61,812 nucleotides of DNA. Source: a virus. Each line of letters opens with the position of its first letter. The first letter of the stretch is position 1. This document shows, in pieces, positions 37,374 through 44,145 of the stretch. The position numbers and the translations under genes are program-made. The stretch spans positions 1 through 61,812 of IMG/VR virus record IMGVR_UViG_3300050821_007079. One strand, given 5' to 3'. The notes below the pieces were generated by a model. That model had not been told where the DNA came from and ran no database searches. It worked only from the letters and a program-made list of their open reading frames with translations.

Positions 37374-37554
37374 AAGTGACTCCGTGTTGTTTCAGTAGCG
37401 CGCGGTCCGCGGCAATATCTTGCTCGAGTGTGAGGTGGCGCAGCATCGTGTTCAGCAGCTCCGGCATTTGCTGCATCATCTGCGCGACGTTATCGCCTTC
37501 GATCTGAGTCTCGACGCGCCGCTTGCCATTATCTAGTCCGAGATTTAATTTCAT
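37261..37554 (-). CDS. Unknown protein, 97 aa
   Basis: Charged, helical centre (NVAQMMQQMPELLNTMLRHL) and a Gly/Gln/Glu tail. ATGA overlap with the gene upstream. No family recognised. The long overlap with the 125-aa gene means one C terminus may be longer than functionally needed. Confidence 0.6.
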   Translation of the reverse strand: MKLNLGLDNGKRRVETQIEGDNVAQMMQQMPELLNTMLRHLTLEQDIAADRALLKQHGVTYEQQDGEETALVRQSAGVDDAEPSGQREGGVKPSSGV

Positions 37555-37766
37555 AGATCCTCCAGTTGTTCCTGCCAGTCTGCCACGATCTCATCCAGTT
37601 TGGAGCGTAGGTACTGGATATCCGCCGGCCGATCAAACTCAATCGTCACTTCCCGCGGAGCCCCGGTGCCAGTTTGGTCGAAGAACTTCAGCTGCGCCGA
37701 GTGCCAGCTCTTCACGGCCTGGATGTGGTAAATGCCAACCTTCATCGTTCGCTTCTTCGTCACCAT
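37551..37766 (-). CDS. Unknown protein, 71 aa
   Basis: Beta-strand-like N terminus (KVGIYHIQAVKSWHSAQLKFFD) and an acidic helical C terminus (LRSKLDEIVADWQEQLEDL). It contains QLKFF internally rather than a terminal motif. Start 37766 lies 7 nt inside the previous gene. Confidence 0.65.
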   Translation of the reverse strand: MVTKKRTMKVGIYHIQAVKSWHSAQLKFFDQTGTGAPREVTIEFDRPADIQYLRSKLDEIVADWQEQLEDL

Positions 37767-37897
37767 AAAATAACCACTCCAATGTGAAATCCTAGAACCC
37801 GCAGGCCGGCGACACATCCGCGAGGTTCGCGCCGCGCAATGACATGGAACCACCACGGTCGCGCGTCAGAAGAAAATCCGATCACGATATCAATCAT
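37760..37897 (-). CDS. Small hydrophobic protein, 45 aa
   Basis: It begins by TAATG overlap with the 131-aa gene and ends 7 nt inside the next gene, so it fits the coupled operon. Hydrophobic ends flank an Arg-rich centre (IARREPRG). Function unknown. Confidence 0.5.
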   Translation of the reverse strand: MIDIVIGFSSDARPWWFHVIARREPRGCVAGLRVLGFHIGVVILW

Positions 37898-38292
37898 TAC
37901 TCATACTCATGCCACAAATTCCACTGCTCTGGCATCGCAAAGTGACGCCAGAATGTTTTACCGCTGAGGCCTATCTGGTTGGACTCCCGCATCTGCAGGT
38001 ACCAATCGAACCATATCCAGTGGTCGTACCAGTTTATCCCCTCCACCCTCACCGGGGTCACCATGCCGCCTTCACTTTTAGTGGTAGGTGTTTGCACCCT
38101 GTTGCGCATGCCGCGGTGAGCGGGTAAGTTCACCGGGGGGTGGCCGAATTGGTTGTACATCCAATCCGCCTTATAGGGGATATCCGGATGCCCGGTCGCG
38201 ATCCACTTACCCCGCATCTCGAACATGCGATGCGGCAGCCACGCGAAGCGCTTGCGCACCGTGCCCACGATAGGTTTACGTCCGAACTTCAT
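37897..38292 (-). CDS. Trp-rich protein with QWNLW tail, 131 aa
   Basis: Rich in Trp, Tyr, His and Arg (NWYDHWIWFDWYLQM), ending PEQWNLWHEYE, which fits Q-x-x-L-W. It is the largest member of the minus-strand motif set. ATGA overlap upstream and TAATG downstream. No family recognised. Confidence 0.7.
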   Translation of the reverse strand: MKFGRKPIVGTVRKRFAWLPHRMFEMRGKWIATGHPDIPYKADWMYNQFGHPPVNLPAHRGMRNRVQTPTTKSEGGMVTPVRVEGINWYDHWIWFDWYLQMRESNQIGLSGKTFWRHFAMPEQWNLWHEYE

Positions 38293-38483
38293 ATGATTTC
38301 ATCCCGGTCGCCCCAGCACTTCGACATCGGAATTTTTCCGCACAGCCGGCACTCCACCTCACCGCAGAGGTTCGGCTCCGCAAAGTGCAGGAAGAAGAGC
38401 TGCGACCCGCACTCACATGTGTAGACAAACTCGGAGTTCTTCTTTTTGAACTCGGAGAGATTGGTGATTTTGTTTTCAGTCAT
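38289..38483 (-). CDS. Zinc-ribbon-like mini-protein, 64 aa
   Basis: CECG at residues 23-26, then CGEVECRLCGK, gives a four-Cys zinc-ribbon arrangement. QLFFL lies just after the first Cys pair, and there is no terminal motif. Coupled by overlaps on both sides. Confidence 0.65.
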   Translation of the reverse strand: MTENKITNLSEFKKKNSEFVYTCECGSQLFFLHFAEPNLCGEVECRLCGKIPMSKCWGDRDEII

Positions 38484-38640
38484 ACATGCACGCCTGTCGT
38501 TTGTTCGTCTGTCTGATCTCGGGCTCTTCGTCGAATGGCACATGGTTGTACCAGTTCGCGCCTAGGATCGCCGCCGTCAAGATCGAATCCTTCATTGTGT
38601 TCATTATGGAGTCGGACCAGAGCTTCGCAACAAAGTTCAT
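38476..38640 (-). CDS. Mini-protein with QACMY tail, 54 aa
   Basis: A short amphipathic helix, then NWYNHVPFDEEPE and the terminal RQACMYD. QACMY fits Q-x-x-[LM]-[FY]. The start shares ATGA with the upstream gene's stop. Confidence 0.6.
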   Translation of the reverse strand: MNFVAKLWSDSIMNTMKDSILTAAILGANWYNHVPFDEEPEIRQTNKRQACMYD

Positions 38641-38789
38641 AAAAATAAACTCCACTGGCAATGTTGCTCGCGCATCTGAAACCACTCAGCAAGAACCCAC
38701 CGCTTGCCGCGCCACATGCGAGCCCTCTCGTACTGCGCGTTGCGCCGGGCACGGAAGCGGATGGCGCGCAGGTGCGGATCCCTAATCAT
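38637..38789 (-). CDS. Mini-protein with QWSLF tail, 50 aa
   Basis: Arg-rich (RFRARRNAQYERARMWRGKR) with terminal HCQWSLFL. ATGA overlaps at both ends put it in a tight translational chain. The QWSLF end is close to the clamp-binding consensus. Confidence 0.7.
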   Translation of the reverse strand: MIRDPHLRAIRFRARRNAQYERARMWRGKRWVLAEWFQMREQHCQWSLFL

Positions 38790-38950
38790 TCGAACATGCA
38801 CCACTGACCGGAGACCTCAACATACCACTCGTCCCGTTGCAGGTCGTACTCCTTCCCAGACATCATGGCACGCTCGTCCGCAGGGACGTTGCGCATAGCC
38901 CTATGCACTGCCGGCCATACGGATCCGACGGGATCGACACGGACTTTCAT
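38786..38950 (-). CDS. Mini-protein with QWCMF tail, 54 aa
   Basis: Ends YVEVSGQWCMFE. The start at 38950 shares ATGA with the upstream stop, which decides it over an ATG at 38983. The body has no known domain. Confidence 0.7.
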   Translation of the reverse strand: MKVRVDPVGSVWPAVHRAMRNVPADERAMMSGKEYDLQRDEWYVEVSGQWCMFE

Positions 38951-39072
38951 GAAAACAACGGCCACTGCATCATCTGCCACCATGGGTCGTGCTCCACTCC
39001 CCCCTGGCCGCCCACTGTTTCGGAGAACAAGAGGTGCATGAGCGAATAGTAGTACTCGGCGGAGGGGATCAC
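38947..39072 (-). CDS. Mini-protein with QWPLF tail, 41 aa
   Basis: GTG start at 39072 (GTGA overlap). The body (SAEYYYSLMHLLFSE, HDPWWQMMQWPLFS) is Tyr/Trp-rich. The terminal QWPLF fits the family. Confidence 0.65.
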   Translation of the reverse strand: MIPSAEYYYSLMHLLFSETVGGQGGVEHDPWWQMMQWPLFS

Positions 39073-39155
39073 AGGAACAAGTCCCATTGCACGGGCATGT
39101 AGAAAATCACGTCCGCTTCCGCGTAGAGGATTTCGAATTGGATCCACTTGTTCAT
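39069..39155 (-). CDS. Mini-protein with QWDLF tail, 28 aa, probably leaderless
   Basis: MNKWIQFEILYAEAD, then MPVQWDLFL. It is the first gene of the minus operon. The predicted transcription start (7 nt after the -10 at 39162-39167) falls on its ATG, suggesting a leaderless mRNA. QWDLF is near-consensus for clamp binding. Confidence 0.65.
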   Translation of the reverse strand: MNKWIQFEILYAEADVIFYMPVQWDLFL

Positions 39156-39161
39156 AAAAGC

Positions 39162-39191
39162 ACGATAGCACACAAATGGCCCATTAGTCAA
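39162..39191 (-). promoter_or_regulatory. Sigma70-like promoter of the minus-strand mini-gene operon
   Basis: On the minus strand, TTGACT (-35, 39186-39191), an 18-bp spacer and TATCGT (-10, 39162-39167) with an extended TG-C before the -10. It would start transcription at or next to the first ATG. Confidence 0.65.
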
Positions 39192-39235
39192 TTTTGGGTG
39201 GCTATGTTATTTAGTGCCCCGAAGGGACGCCACCA

Positions 39236-39270
39236 CCCCACCCCCGCCTGGGCCCTATACCGGGGTGGGG
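39236..39270. other. GC-rich inverted repeat in the divergent control region
   Basis: CCCCACCCC (39236-39244) pairs with GGGGTGGGG (39262-39270). It lies between the minus promoter and the first TTACAA-N3-TTGTAA site, in the 224-bp region separating the two early operons. It may be an operator or an RNA hairpin. No clear plus-strand promoter is visible here. Confidence 0.5.
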
Positions 39271-39279
39271 GCCGGGGGC

Positions 39280-39294
39280 TTACAACCCTTGTAA
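39280..39294. promoter_or_regulatory. TTACAA-N3-TTGTAA site 1 (intergenic)
   Basis: TTACAACCCTTGTAA in the divergent region between the two early operons, placed where an operator could control both. It is the first of 11 sites. Confidence 0.75.
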
Positions 39295-39379
39295 CCACGG
39301 GAGCAAAAAACCATTTCCTCAGCGGTGATAAGTAGGAGCGAACGCTTCTAGTTTCAACACACAATCAATGGAGAATCAC

Positions 39380-39967
39380 ATGGCCGTCACTAAACCTGTT
39401 TCTAGTCTGAGCGCTGCGATCGTTACAACCCTTGTAACCGCGTTGGGTGATGCCCTCACCAATGCGAAGAACAGCGGCACCGCGCTCAATTCGTTCTGTC
39501 AAGTCGCTGCAAAAGCGAAGTTTCCCAAGATCCCCAATGAGGCCGACGTCGTCGCGGTTGTCGATGCGCTGTCCGCGAAGCTGTCCTGGAATGGCACACC
39601 GCGTGAGAAGGTGAGCAAGTCTGAGGCTCGCAACATCGTGAGACAGCATGCCTACTTGCCTGAGTTGCAAGCAGCGCTGCGTGCCAGTGAGTATGGTCAC
39701 TGCGGCTACCATGACGCTGTCAAGTTGTGCCGGCTGCTCAAGTCTGAGGGTAACATCGCCGGAGCCGTCATCAAGTTCAATACCAAACCCAAGCAGGCGG
39801 AAGTGGATATGTCCGGGTTGTTTGGCAAGGCGTTGCAGCGGATGTATCAGAACGTCTCGGAGGAGAAGTCGGGCAAGACGAAGAGCAAGCGTCTCGCGGC
39901 ATTGGTCGCATGCGCTGAGGTGTTCGGGGTCGAAGTTGTTCCGGGTGCAGAGGAGATTGCCGCCTAA
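39380..39967 (+). CDS. Unknown early protein, 195 aa
   Basis: First gene of the rightward early operon. The ATG at 39380 has SD GGAG. It is helical and basic in the middle and C terminus (EARNIVRQHAYLPELQ, KSGKTKSKRLAALVACAEVFGVE). Operator-like site 2 lies inside its 5' end. No family recognised. Confidence 0.7.
   Translation: MAVTKPVSSLSAAIVTTLVTALGDALTNAKNSGTALNSFCQVAAKAKFPKIPNEADVVAVVDALSAKLSWNGTPREKVSKSEARNIVRQHAYLPELQAALRASEYGHCGYHDAVKLCRLLKSEGNIAGAVIKFNTKPKQAEVDMSGLFGKALQRMYQNVSEEKSGKTKSKRLAALVACAEVFGVEVVPGAEEIAA
39423..39437. promoter_or_regulatory. TTACAA-N3-TTGTAA site 2 (intragenic)
   Basis: TTACAACCCTTGTAA in frame as VTTLVT within the first early gene, 129 bp from site 1. Confidence 0.75.
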
Positions 39968-40086
39968 TGGACGAAACCTATTACGCTTTGATCCAGCGGT
40001 ACAAGCTGGCACGCAAAGCAGAAGACGAAGAGACAAGCGACTGGTTACTCAACGCCATACTCGCACACTTGTCCCACTCTCATTAA
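39967..40086 (+). CDS. Small acidic/basic helical protein, 39 aa
   Basis: TAATG overlap with the 195-aa gene. Helical (YYALIQRYKLARKAEDEETSDW), ending HLSHSH. A terminator follows within 10 bp, closing this two-gene unit. Confidence 0.65.
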   Translation: MDETYYALIQRYKLARKAEDEETSDWLLNAILAHLSHSH

Positions 40087-40095
40087 GACCTCACC

Positions 40096-40126
40096 AAACC
40101 CCATGCTTAACGGCATGGGGTTTTTC
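40096..40126 (+). terminator. Rho-independent terminator
   Basis: CCCCATGC (40099-40106) pairs with GCATGGGG (40113-40120), loop TTAACG, followed by TTTTTC. The AAA/TTT flanks extend the stem. Confidence 0.85.
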
Positions 40127-40187
40127 TTGCGTATGATTAGGTAGAGATTAGGTAGTGGCCCACTAAACCCTCGGTACTACTGAGTAT

Positions 40188-40216
40188 TTGCAGGAATTTC
40201 CTGCATATTATATATT
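40188..40216 (+). promoter_or_regulatory. Putative sigma70-like early promoter
   Basis: TTGCAG (40188-40193), a 17-bp spacer and TATATT (40211-40216). It would drive the long rightward operon. Confidence 0.6.
40190..40204. promoter_or_regulatory. 15-bp palindrome overlapping the promoter
   Basis: GCAGGAATTTCCTGC, a perfect inverted repeat overlapping the -35 and spacer, is well placed for a repressor. Its sequence differs from the dispersed TTACAA sites. Confidence 0.65.
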
Positions 40217-40279
40217 AAGTAGTCTAAGTATAGTAGTATACAGAACACTACACGAAGCGTGGAGACACACACAGGGATT

Positions 40280-40291
40280 TCGTGACTGCGC
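40280..40291 (+). repeat. TGACTGCGC motif (intergenic copy)
   Basis: TCGTGACTGCGC lies between the GAAGCGT/ACGCTTC arms of the control region. It is the only copy outside a coding frame. Confidence 0.7.
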
Positions 40292-40440
40292 TGCAGCACG
40301 TAATTACGTAGTAACCAAAATCTGTGTTTCACTGTCCGTGTGTACCGGGACGCTTCCTACCTACCTAATCACCAAATCAAGCAAGCAAGGGGTCACAAGG
40401 TCAATTTCACCAATGTTACGTAGTAAGGAGGTTTTTAGTT

Positions 40441-40749
40441 ATGCCGTGGTTTAGCGTGCAAGCCGGTATCGGCGACAAAATGCACTTCCAATGTTCGACA
40501 AATACTGACGCGACAACAACGTGGCAGCGCAGCACTGCAGTGCGCATCTTCGACCGAATCAAAGGTGGCGGCTGCCCTCGCAATGCCAATCTGACCGGCG
40601 ATACTGGCAATGCATTCACTGGCCCGGCCTTCAAACCAACATGGGTGCGCGTGCTAATCAATGGTAACAAGCAAGTCCCGGATCTTGCGCATGGCGATTG
40701 CCCGACCGATCTTGACCTATACTGGACCAACCTGGGAGATTCATTATGA
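40441..40749 (+). CDS. Unknown protein, 102 aa
   Basis: Very strong SD (AAGGAGG, 9 nt). Thr/Asn/Gly-rich beta-type protein with three Cys (FQCSTNTDATTTW, GGGCPRNANLTGDTGN, HGDCPTDLDLYW). First gene after the control region, so probably abundant. No family recognised. Confidence 0.7.
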   Translation: MPWFSVQAGIGDKMHFQCSTNTDATTTWQRSTAVRIFDRIKGGGCPRNANLTGDTGNAFTGPAFKPTWVRVLINGNKQVPDLAHGDCPTDLDLYWTNLGDSL

Positions 40750-41600
40750 CTTTGTACAATGTTATTACAACCCTTGTAACCCTGTCCGCTCTGGCCTTAA
40801 GCCTGACGACAATTCATTACGCCAAACAGTCCACGCGCGAAGCGCTCAACGCAATGCGGGACCTGCTGCTGGAACTGGCACGCAGTGAGTCCGAGGAGGT
40901 GCGACAGGATACCCGCGAGGAACGCATTCGAGTCGTCGTGACTGCGCTCGACCGACGCGTAAACAATCACAGCCAACGACTCAACGAGTTGGAAGACCTG
41001 GTTGACCTGTTGAACCACGACTCTTCCGATCCGATCACGCAGGATGCGGATGAGAGTCTCACCTCTGAGATGCTGCCGGCGAACGACTGGGTTCCGGCTC
41101 TGGCTGCCGGTTGGACGGTTGTTGAGAATGGGTTGCCGACGTTTGCAGAGTTGCAGGCGGAGCGGCTGCGCCGCCAGGAGCATGCACAGACTGCGTGCCA
41201 TGACCCCTCTCTGGGCGCACTGCTGCCCGATGGCTGGCAGACCTTGAGTCGCGAGCCCGTTACAATGCGCCCAAGCGCCAATGCGTTCGATGGGGTGATT
41301 AAGGCGGCACAGAAGATCGACCCGAGCATTGGCGCAGCACATGCGGGCGAAGCGGAGGAGCGTACAGAGATGGCTGTGCGCAGCGATAGACAAGTTACAA
41401 CGGTTGTAACCGACGAGCCGGACCTGGGCGACGACAGCGGTAGCTTCTATCGCGCACAATATCAGGTCGAGCGCGTGAGTCCGGTTGCGGCACCGAGCTA
41501 CTATGCTGCGTCGGTGCGTGAACTTGCGCGGCATCATTTGAAGTTCAGTCTTGACTGGTATCTTAACGAAGATTTGGCGCGCAAAGATCATGCCATCTGA
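40746..41600 (+). CDS. Membrane-anchored coiled-coil protein, 284 aa
   Basis: Residues 1-24 form one membrane segment, followed by a long charged helix (STREALNAMRDLLLELARSE, RVNNHSQRLNELEDLVDLL) and a less ordered C terminus. It carries sites 3 and 4 of TTACAA-N3-TTGTAA and one TGACTGCGC copy. ATGA overlap with the previous gene. No family recognised. Confidence 0.7.
   Translation: MTLYNVITTLVTLSALALSLTTIHYAKQSTREALNAMRDLLLELARSESEEVRQDTREERIRVVVTALDRRVNNHSQRLNELEDLVDLLNHDSSDPITQDADESLTSEMLPANDWVPALAAGWTVVENGLPTFAELQAERLRRQEHAQTACHDPSLGALLPDGWQTLSREPVTMRPSANAFDGVIKAAQKIDPSIGAAHAGEAEERTEMAVRSDRQVTTVVTDEPDLGDDSGSFYRAQYQVERVSPVAAPSYYAASVRELARHHLKFSLDWYLNEDLARKDHAI
40765..40779. promoter_or_regulatory. 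TTACAA-N3-TTGTAA site 3 (intragenic)
   Basis: TTACAACCCTTGTAA in frame as ITTLVT near the start of the coiled-coil gene. Confidence 0.75.
40936..40947 (+). repeat. TGACTGCGC motif (intragenic)
   Basis: TCGTGACTGCGC, in frame as VVTAL inside the coiled-coil gene. Confidence 0.7.
41395..41409. promoter_or_regulatory. TTACAA-N3-TTGTAA site 4 (intragenic)
   Basis: TTACAACGGTTGTAA in frame as VTTVVT near the 3' end of the coiled-coil gene. Confidence 0.75.
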
Positions 41601-41629
41601 GGCAGGGACGCTCAGCTGTGTCTGTTCTG

Positions 41630-41824
41630 ATGGAGACAATAATTATTGGAGGTGTGCGGTTCCGGTTCATGCAGTTGGAACACTGGGCGGATGTGGAAGT
41701 AGGTGAGGTAACACCTAACCTGAACGACGGCTGCTGGTATCCGGGTGAGCCGGACGCCAACACCTACTTCAGTGTGGTGATGTACTGCAACATGCAGAAA
41801 GATCTATTCGACGAGGAGGAGTGA
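41630..41824 (+). CDS. Mini-protein with QKDLF tail, 64 aa
   Basis: METIIIGGVRFRFMQLEHW, then a C-terminal MQKDLFDEEE. The start is uncertain: a GTG 12 bp upstream and a short alternative ORF from 41590 also exist. The end fits the Q-x-x-L-F family with an acidic cap. Confidence 0.55.
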   Translation: METIIIGGVRFRFMQLEHWADVEVGEVTPNLNDGCWYPGEPDANTYFSVVMYCNMQKDLFDEEE

Positions 41825-41827
41825 TCC

Positions 41828-42085
41828 GTGTATCAAACGAAGATTCAGAAATCAATGGTGGTCAGTCGTGGTCGTGCGCTGGCTAAGATGAACGGCAGCA
41901 AGCGAGGTTACAACGGGAGAGCAATTCATGACTGCGCGCAACCGAGCACGCCAGCGCAGGCCACAGCGCGTACGAACGGTTTCGATAAATGGGACGACAT
42001 ACCGCTTGAACGAGAGCTTTCTGCAAGCGAAGGCATCGCAGACGTTCGACAACGACTTGGAATGGATCGGTTGTATCGGGAGTAA
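41828..42085 (+). CDS. Possible overlapping gene, 85 aa
   Basis: The GTG start has a strong SD (GGAGG, 8 nt). It overlaps the QADVF gene by 158 bp in another frame, and both frames look protein-like. A shorter GTGA-coupled peptide from 41821 is an alternative. No motif or family. Confidence 0.4.
   Translation: MYQTKIQKSMVVSRGRALAKMNGSKRGYNGRAIHDCAQPSTPAQATARTNGFDKWDDIPLERELSASEGIADVRQRLGMDRLYRE
41925..41937 (+). repeat. TGACTGCGC motif at a gene start
   Basis: TTCATGACTGCGC, whose ATG is the start codon of the QADVF gene (MTA...). Confidence 0.7.
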
Positions 42086-42155
42086 GGACAGTATGCTCTA
42101 CGACCAGACACTGGCGTGGAGCGCGATGCAGGCGGATGTGTTTTTCACTGACTAG
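41928..42155 (+). CDS. Arg-rich mini-protein with QADVF tail, 75 aa
   Basis: SD GGGAGA, 8 nt. The Arg-rich head (ARNRARQRRPQRVR) suggests nucleic-acid contact. The end AMQADVFFTD is close to QADMF of DNA polymerase III alpha. It is a good candidate clamp ligand. Confidence 0.7.
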   Translation: MTARNRARQRRPQRVRTVSINGTTYRLNESFLQAKASQTFDNDLEWIGCIGSKDSMLYDQTLAWSAMQADVFFTD

Positions 42156-42201
42156 AGCATGGCTTGCGGGCCTGGGACCCGCAAGCCGGCGGGAGACAAA
42201 C

Positions 42202-42342
42202 ATGGACGAAGACTCAAACGAGATCTTGGAGAAGTTCGAGACATTCAAGAAGCTCTGCGACTGGACCGAGCCCACGATGATTCAGTGGGCGGCGTATCTC
42301 GAACACACGCAGCCGGTTACAACGGTTGTAACACTGCACTAG
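42202..42342 (+). CDS. Small helical protein, 46 aa
   Basis: Acidic helical N terminus (DEDSNEILEKFETFKKL), SD GGGAGA. It ends VTTVVTLH because site 5 forms its 3' end. No Q-x-x-L-F tail. Confidence 0.6.
   Translation: MDEDSNEILEKFETFKKLCDWTEPTMIQWAAYLEHTQPVTTVVTLH
42317..42331. promoter_or_regulatory. TTACAA-N3-TTGTAA site 5 (3' end of a gene)
   Basis: TTACAACGGTTGTAA encodes VTTVVT just before the stop, upstream of the next gene's SD. Confidence 0.75.
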
Positions 42343-42350
42343 GAGGAGGA

Positions 42351-42476
42351 ATGAACATCGACAAGGTAATGGGTAATTGCTGGATAGCATACAGCATTGG
42401 GTTGTATGCCACGGGGCATTGGATCGCTGGACTGGTGGCCAATGCGTTCGCACTTCTACTACTGATAGGAAACTAA
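42351..42476 (+). CDS. Small membrane protein, 41 aa
   Basis: Strong purine-rich SD (AGGAGGAGGA) directly before the ATG. One or two hydrophobic segments (CWIAYSIGLYATGHWIAGLV, FALLLLIG). Function unknown. Confidence 0.65.
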   Translation: MNIDKVMGNCWIAYSIGLYATGHWIAGLVANAFALLLLIGN

Positions 42477-42480
42477 AGTC

Positions 42481-43020
42481 ATGGCAACAAAGAAACAAGC
42501 AAGCAAGAAGATCAAACTGGTCAACGCAATGGGTCCTGCGTATCTACTCAACATCGTGACACAACTCACGGTGCGATGCGATCAGTACGCACAGCGGTTC
42601 GAAGACGTGGACCAGTGGCTCAAGGAACTGCAAGAGGCGATCTGTCCGAAGGTCGCGGCGCGGCTCACTGCACTGGAGAAGGACAACAAGTTCCTTCGCG
42701 ATCTGTTGAATCAGATGATTAATAACAACGTCAACAACTTCACTGCAATTGGTGAGCTGAAGAAGCAAGGGACTGCTGCAGACAACACGATGACCAACTT
42801 CTCGCAGCGGCTGGCCAAACACATTGCGGAGACGGACAAGGAGTTGGATGAGCTACACAAGCACCTACCCCAGGTTAGTCCCAAGAGCACACTAGGGCAG
42901 TGGTCCGCAGTGGTCGAGGCGGCGCGAAGGTTCGTTGCGTACGGCGGTGCACCCTTGAGCAAGGGCGAGATTTCTCCCTACGCTACGCTATTCGATGCAG
43001 TCAAGGCGCTGGACAAATGA
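42481..43020 (+). CDS. Coiled-coil protein, 179 aa
   Basis: Lys-rich head, then long helices (LTALEKDNKFLRDLLNQMIN, RLAKHIAETDKELDELHKHL). No catalytic motif. It could be a structural or host-interacting early protein. Family not recognised. Confidence 0.65.
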   Translation: MATKKQASKKIKLVNAMGPAYLLNIVTQLTVRCDQYAQRFEDVDQWLKELQEAICPKVAARLTALEKDNKFLRDLLNQMINNNVNNFTAIGELKKQGTAADNTMTNFSQRLAKHIAETDKELDELHKHLPQVSPKSTLGQWSAVVEAARRFVAYGGAPLSKGEISPYATLFDAVKALDK

Positions 43021-43115
43021 CAGCGTTCTGGTCTGTGTTCGCCGCGCTGGTATCCTTCTGGGTACTGGCCGGCGTGGGCGTGGAGTTGGCACGTGACTAC
43101 CTCTTCGAAGAGTAG
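43017..43115 (+). CDS. Single-span membrane mini-protein, 32 aa
   Basis: ATGA overlap with the coiled-coil gene. One hydrophobic span (FWSVFAALVSFWVLAGVGV), ending RDYLFEE, which resembles the family tail without Gln. Confidence 0.6.
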   Translation: MTAFWSVFAALVSFWVLAGVGVELARDYLFEE

Positions 43116-43287
43116 AAACGCGTACAACGATGGGAGTGATAGCAAAAGATATAACGAGCCCCTCAGTCACTCCCAGTATGCCGACCATACTACCTGGAAG
43201 GAGCATTTGGATACGGAGGAGAGGACTACCAACTTATACTGGAATTGTTTGCAGGCTAATCTTTTCAACACGAGGGATAGGACATGA
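43093..43287 (+). CDS. Mini-protein with QANLF tail, 64 aa
   Basis: GTG start with GGAG SD, 8 nt, overlapping the previous gene. Ser/Asn/Thr/His-rich body, then NLYWNCLQANLFNTRDRT. The stop overlaps the next start (ATGA). Confidence 0.65.
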   Translation: MTTSSKSRNAYNDGSDSKRYNEPLSHSQYADHTTWKEHLDTEERTTNLYWNCLQANLFNTRDRT

Positions 43288-43973
43288 ACGTTTTGAATCG
43301 CGGGTTTCTTCTTGGGCTTCTATTCGTGACTGCGCTGGCGTGGTGCGTGCAGGCAATGGCGTGCGACTGCACACAACCTGCCAACTATGGCAATCCAGCA
43401 TGTAAGCAAATCATCACGCAGGCACTTAACGGAGCGAGCAATGTCAATGCGACAGGCGGTAATGGAGGCCAGGGAGGATCAGGAGGCAATGCGGCAAGCC
43501 GAGCTGTGTCGCGATCTGATTCTAGCAGCAACTCAGAGTCGAGCGCGCGAGGTGGCAACGCAAGGGCTGATGCGAGTAACGCAGGTAATACGCAATCGTC
43601 AGTATATGCTGTGGAGCGATCGGCACCGCCGGTGGGACCTGGTGTTATAGCTCCCAACGGCTGTGGTGCAGGTGCGCAGGGTGGCGGCAGCAATACCCGC
43701 GGCGCGATGATGGCCGGGTTCGCATGGACGACCGACGAGTGTTATGCGTTTATTCTCGCGCAGTCGTTCCAGGCTATTGGTGACCGCACCTCGGCGTGCG
43801 AGATCCTGCTCACGACCAACGCAGCCAAGCGTGCAATCAAACGCGGGGCAACATTCAAGCAATGCGTTACAACGGTTGTAACGAGAGAGCCAGTGCCTGA
43901 ACTACCAGCAACAGAGAGGATGTACACCCGTGCCCAAGTCGACACCATCGTCCGTAAAGCCGTCGCTAAATAA
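43284..43973 (+). CDS. Exported Gly/Ser/Asn-rich protein, 229 aa
   Basis: Signal peptide at residues 1-26 (ending AMA-CDC), a long Gly/Ser/Asn-rich middle, then a Cys-containing C-terminal region (TTDECYAFILAQSFQAIGDR). It is probably periplasmic or cell-surface. It carries one copy each of the two dispersed DNA motifs. Early expression suggests host-envelope interference or superinfection exclusion; that is inference. Confidence 0.7.
   Translation: MNVLNRGFLLGLLFVTALAWCVQAMACDCTQPANYGNPACKQIITQALNGASNVNATGGNGGQGGSGGNAASRAVSRSDSSSNSESSARGGNARADASNAGNTQSSVYAVERSAPPVGPGVIAPNGCGAGAQGGGSNTRGAMMAGFAWTTDECYAFILAQSFQAIGDRTSACEILLTTNAAKRAIKRGATFKQCVTTVVTREPVPELPATERMYTRAQVDTIVRKAVAK
43323..43335 (+). 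repeat. TGACTGCGC motif (in a signal-peptide coding region)
   Basis: TTCGTGACTGCGC, in frame as FVTAL within the signal peptide. Confidence 0.7.
43867..43881. promoter_or_regulatory. TTACAA-N3-TTGTAA site 6 (intragenic)
   Basis: TTACAACGGTTGTAA, in frame as VTTVVT, near the 3' end of the exported-protein gene. Confidence 0.75.
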
Positions 43974-44145
43974 ATATCGGCGGTGCGTGGTTGGCCGTGA
44001 GGGTATCCATCGTTGGTCGCCGCAGTGGCATCGACTAAAAACTATATGGCTGCGGCTGCGCTGGCTCTTTCCTCCGGAGACTACCTATGGGCAACACATT
44101 TGGGACGGGGTCGCGTATGACCGTCAATACTGCCTCTTCAACTAG
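43930..44145 (+). CDS. Mini-protein with QYCLF tail, 71 aa
   Basis: GTG start overlapping the previous gene by 44 bp (a later GTG is possible). Trp/Arg-rich (HRWSPQWHRLKTIWLRLRW), ending YDRQYCLFN. Confidence 0.6.
   Translation: MPKSTPSSVKPSLNKYRRCVVGREGIHRWSPQWHRLKTIWLRLRWLFPPETTYGQHIWDGVAYDRQYCLFN

Larger units (their letters stand above)
40127..40440. promoter_or_regulatory. 314-bp non-coding control region, candidate promoter/origin
   Basis: No gene is visible. It holds a promoter, a 15-bp palindrome and one TGACTGCGC copy. It also has direct repeats of GATTAGGTAG (40135-40144, 40146-40155) with an exact inverted copy (40361-40370), GAAGCGT/ACGCTTC inverted (40254-40260, 40350-40356), and TTACGTAGTAA repeated (40304-40314, 40416-40426). 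It is AT-rich around 40200-40250. Nested inverted repeats flanking an AT-rich segment are typical of phage origins or complex operators. Confidence 0.6.

Noticed and set aside
39289-39320. TTGTAA arm of the palindrome as a promoter -35 element
   Set aside because: No consistent -10 box lies 16-18 bp downstream of the sites examined (1-3).
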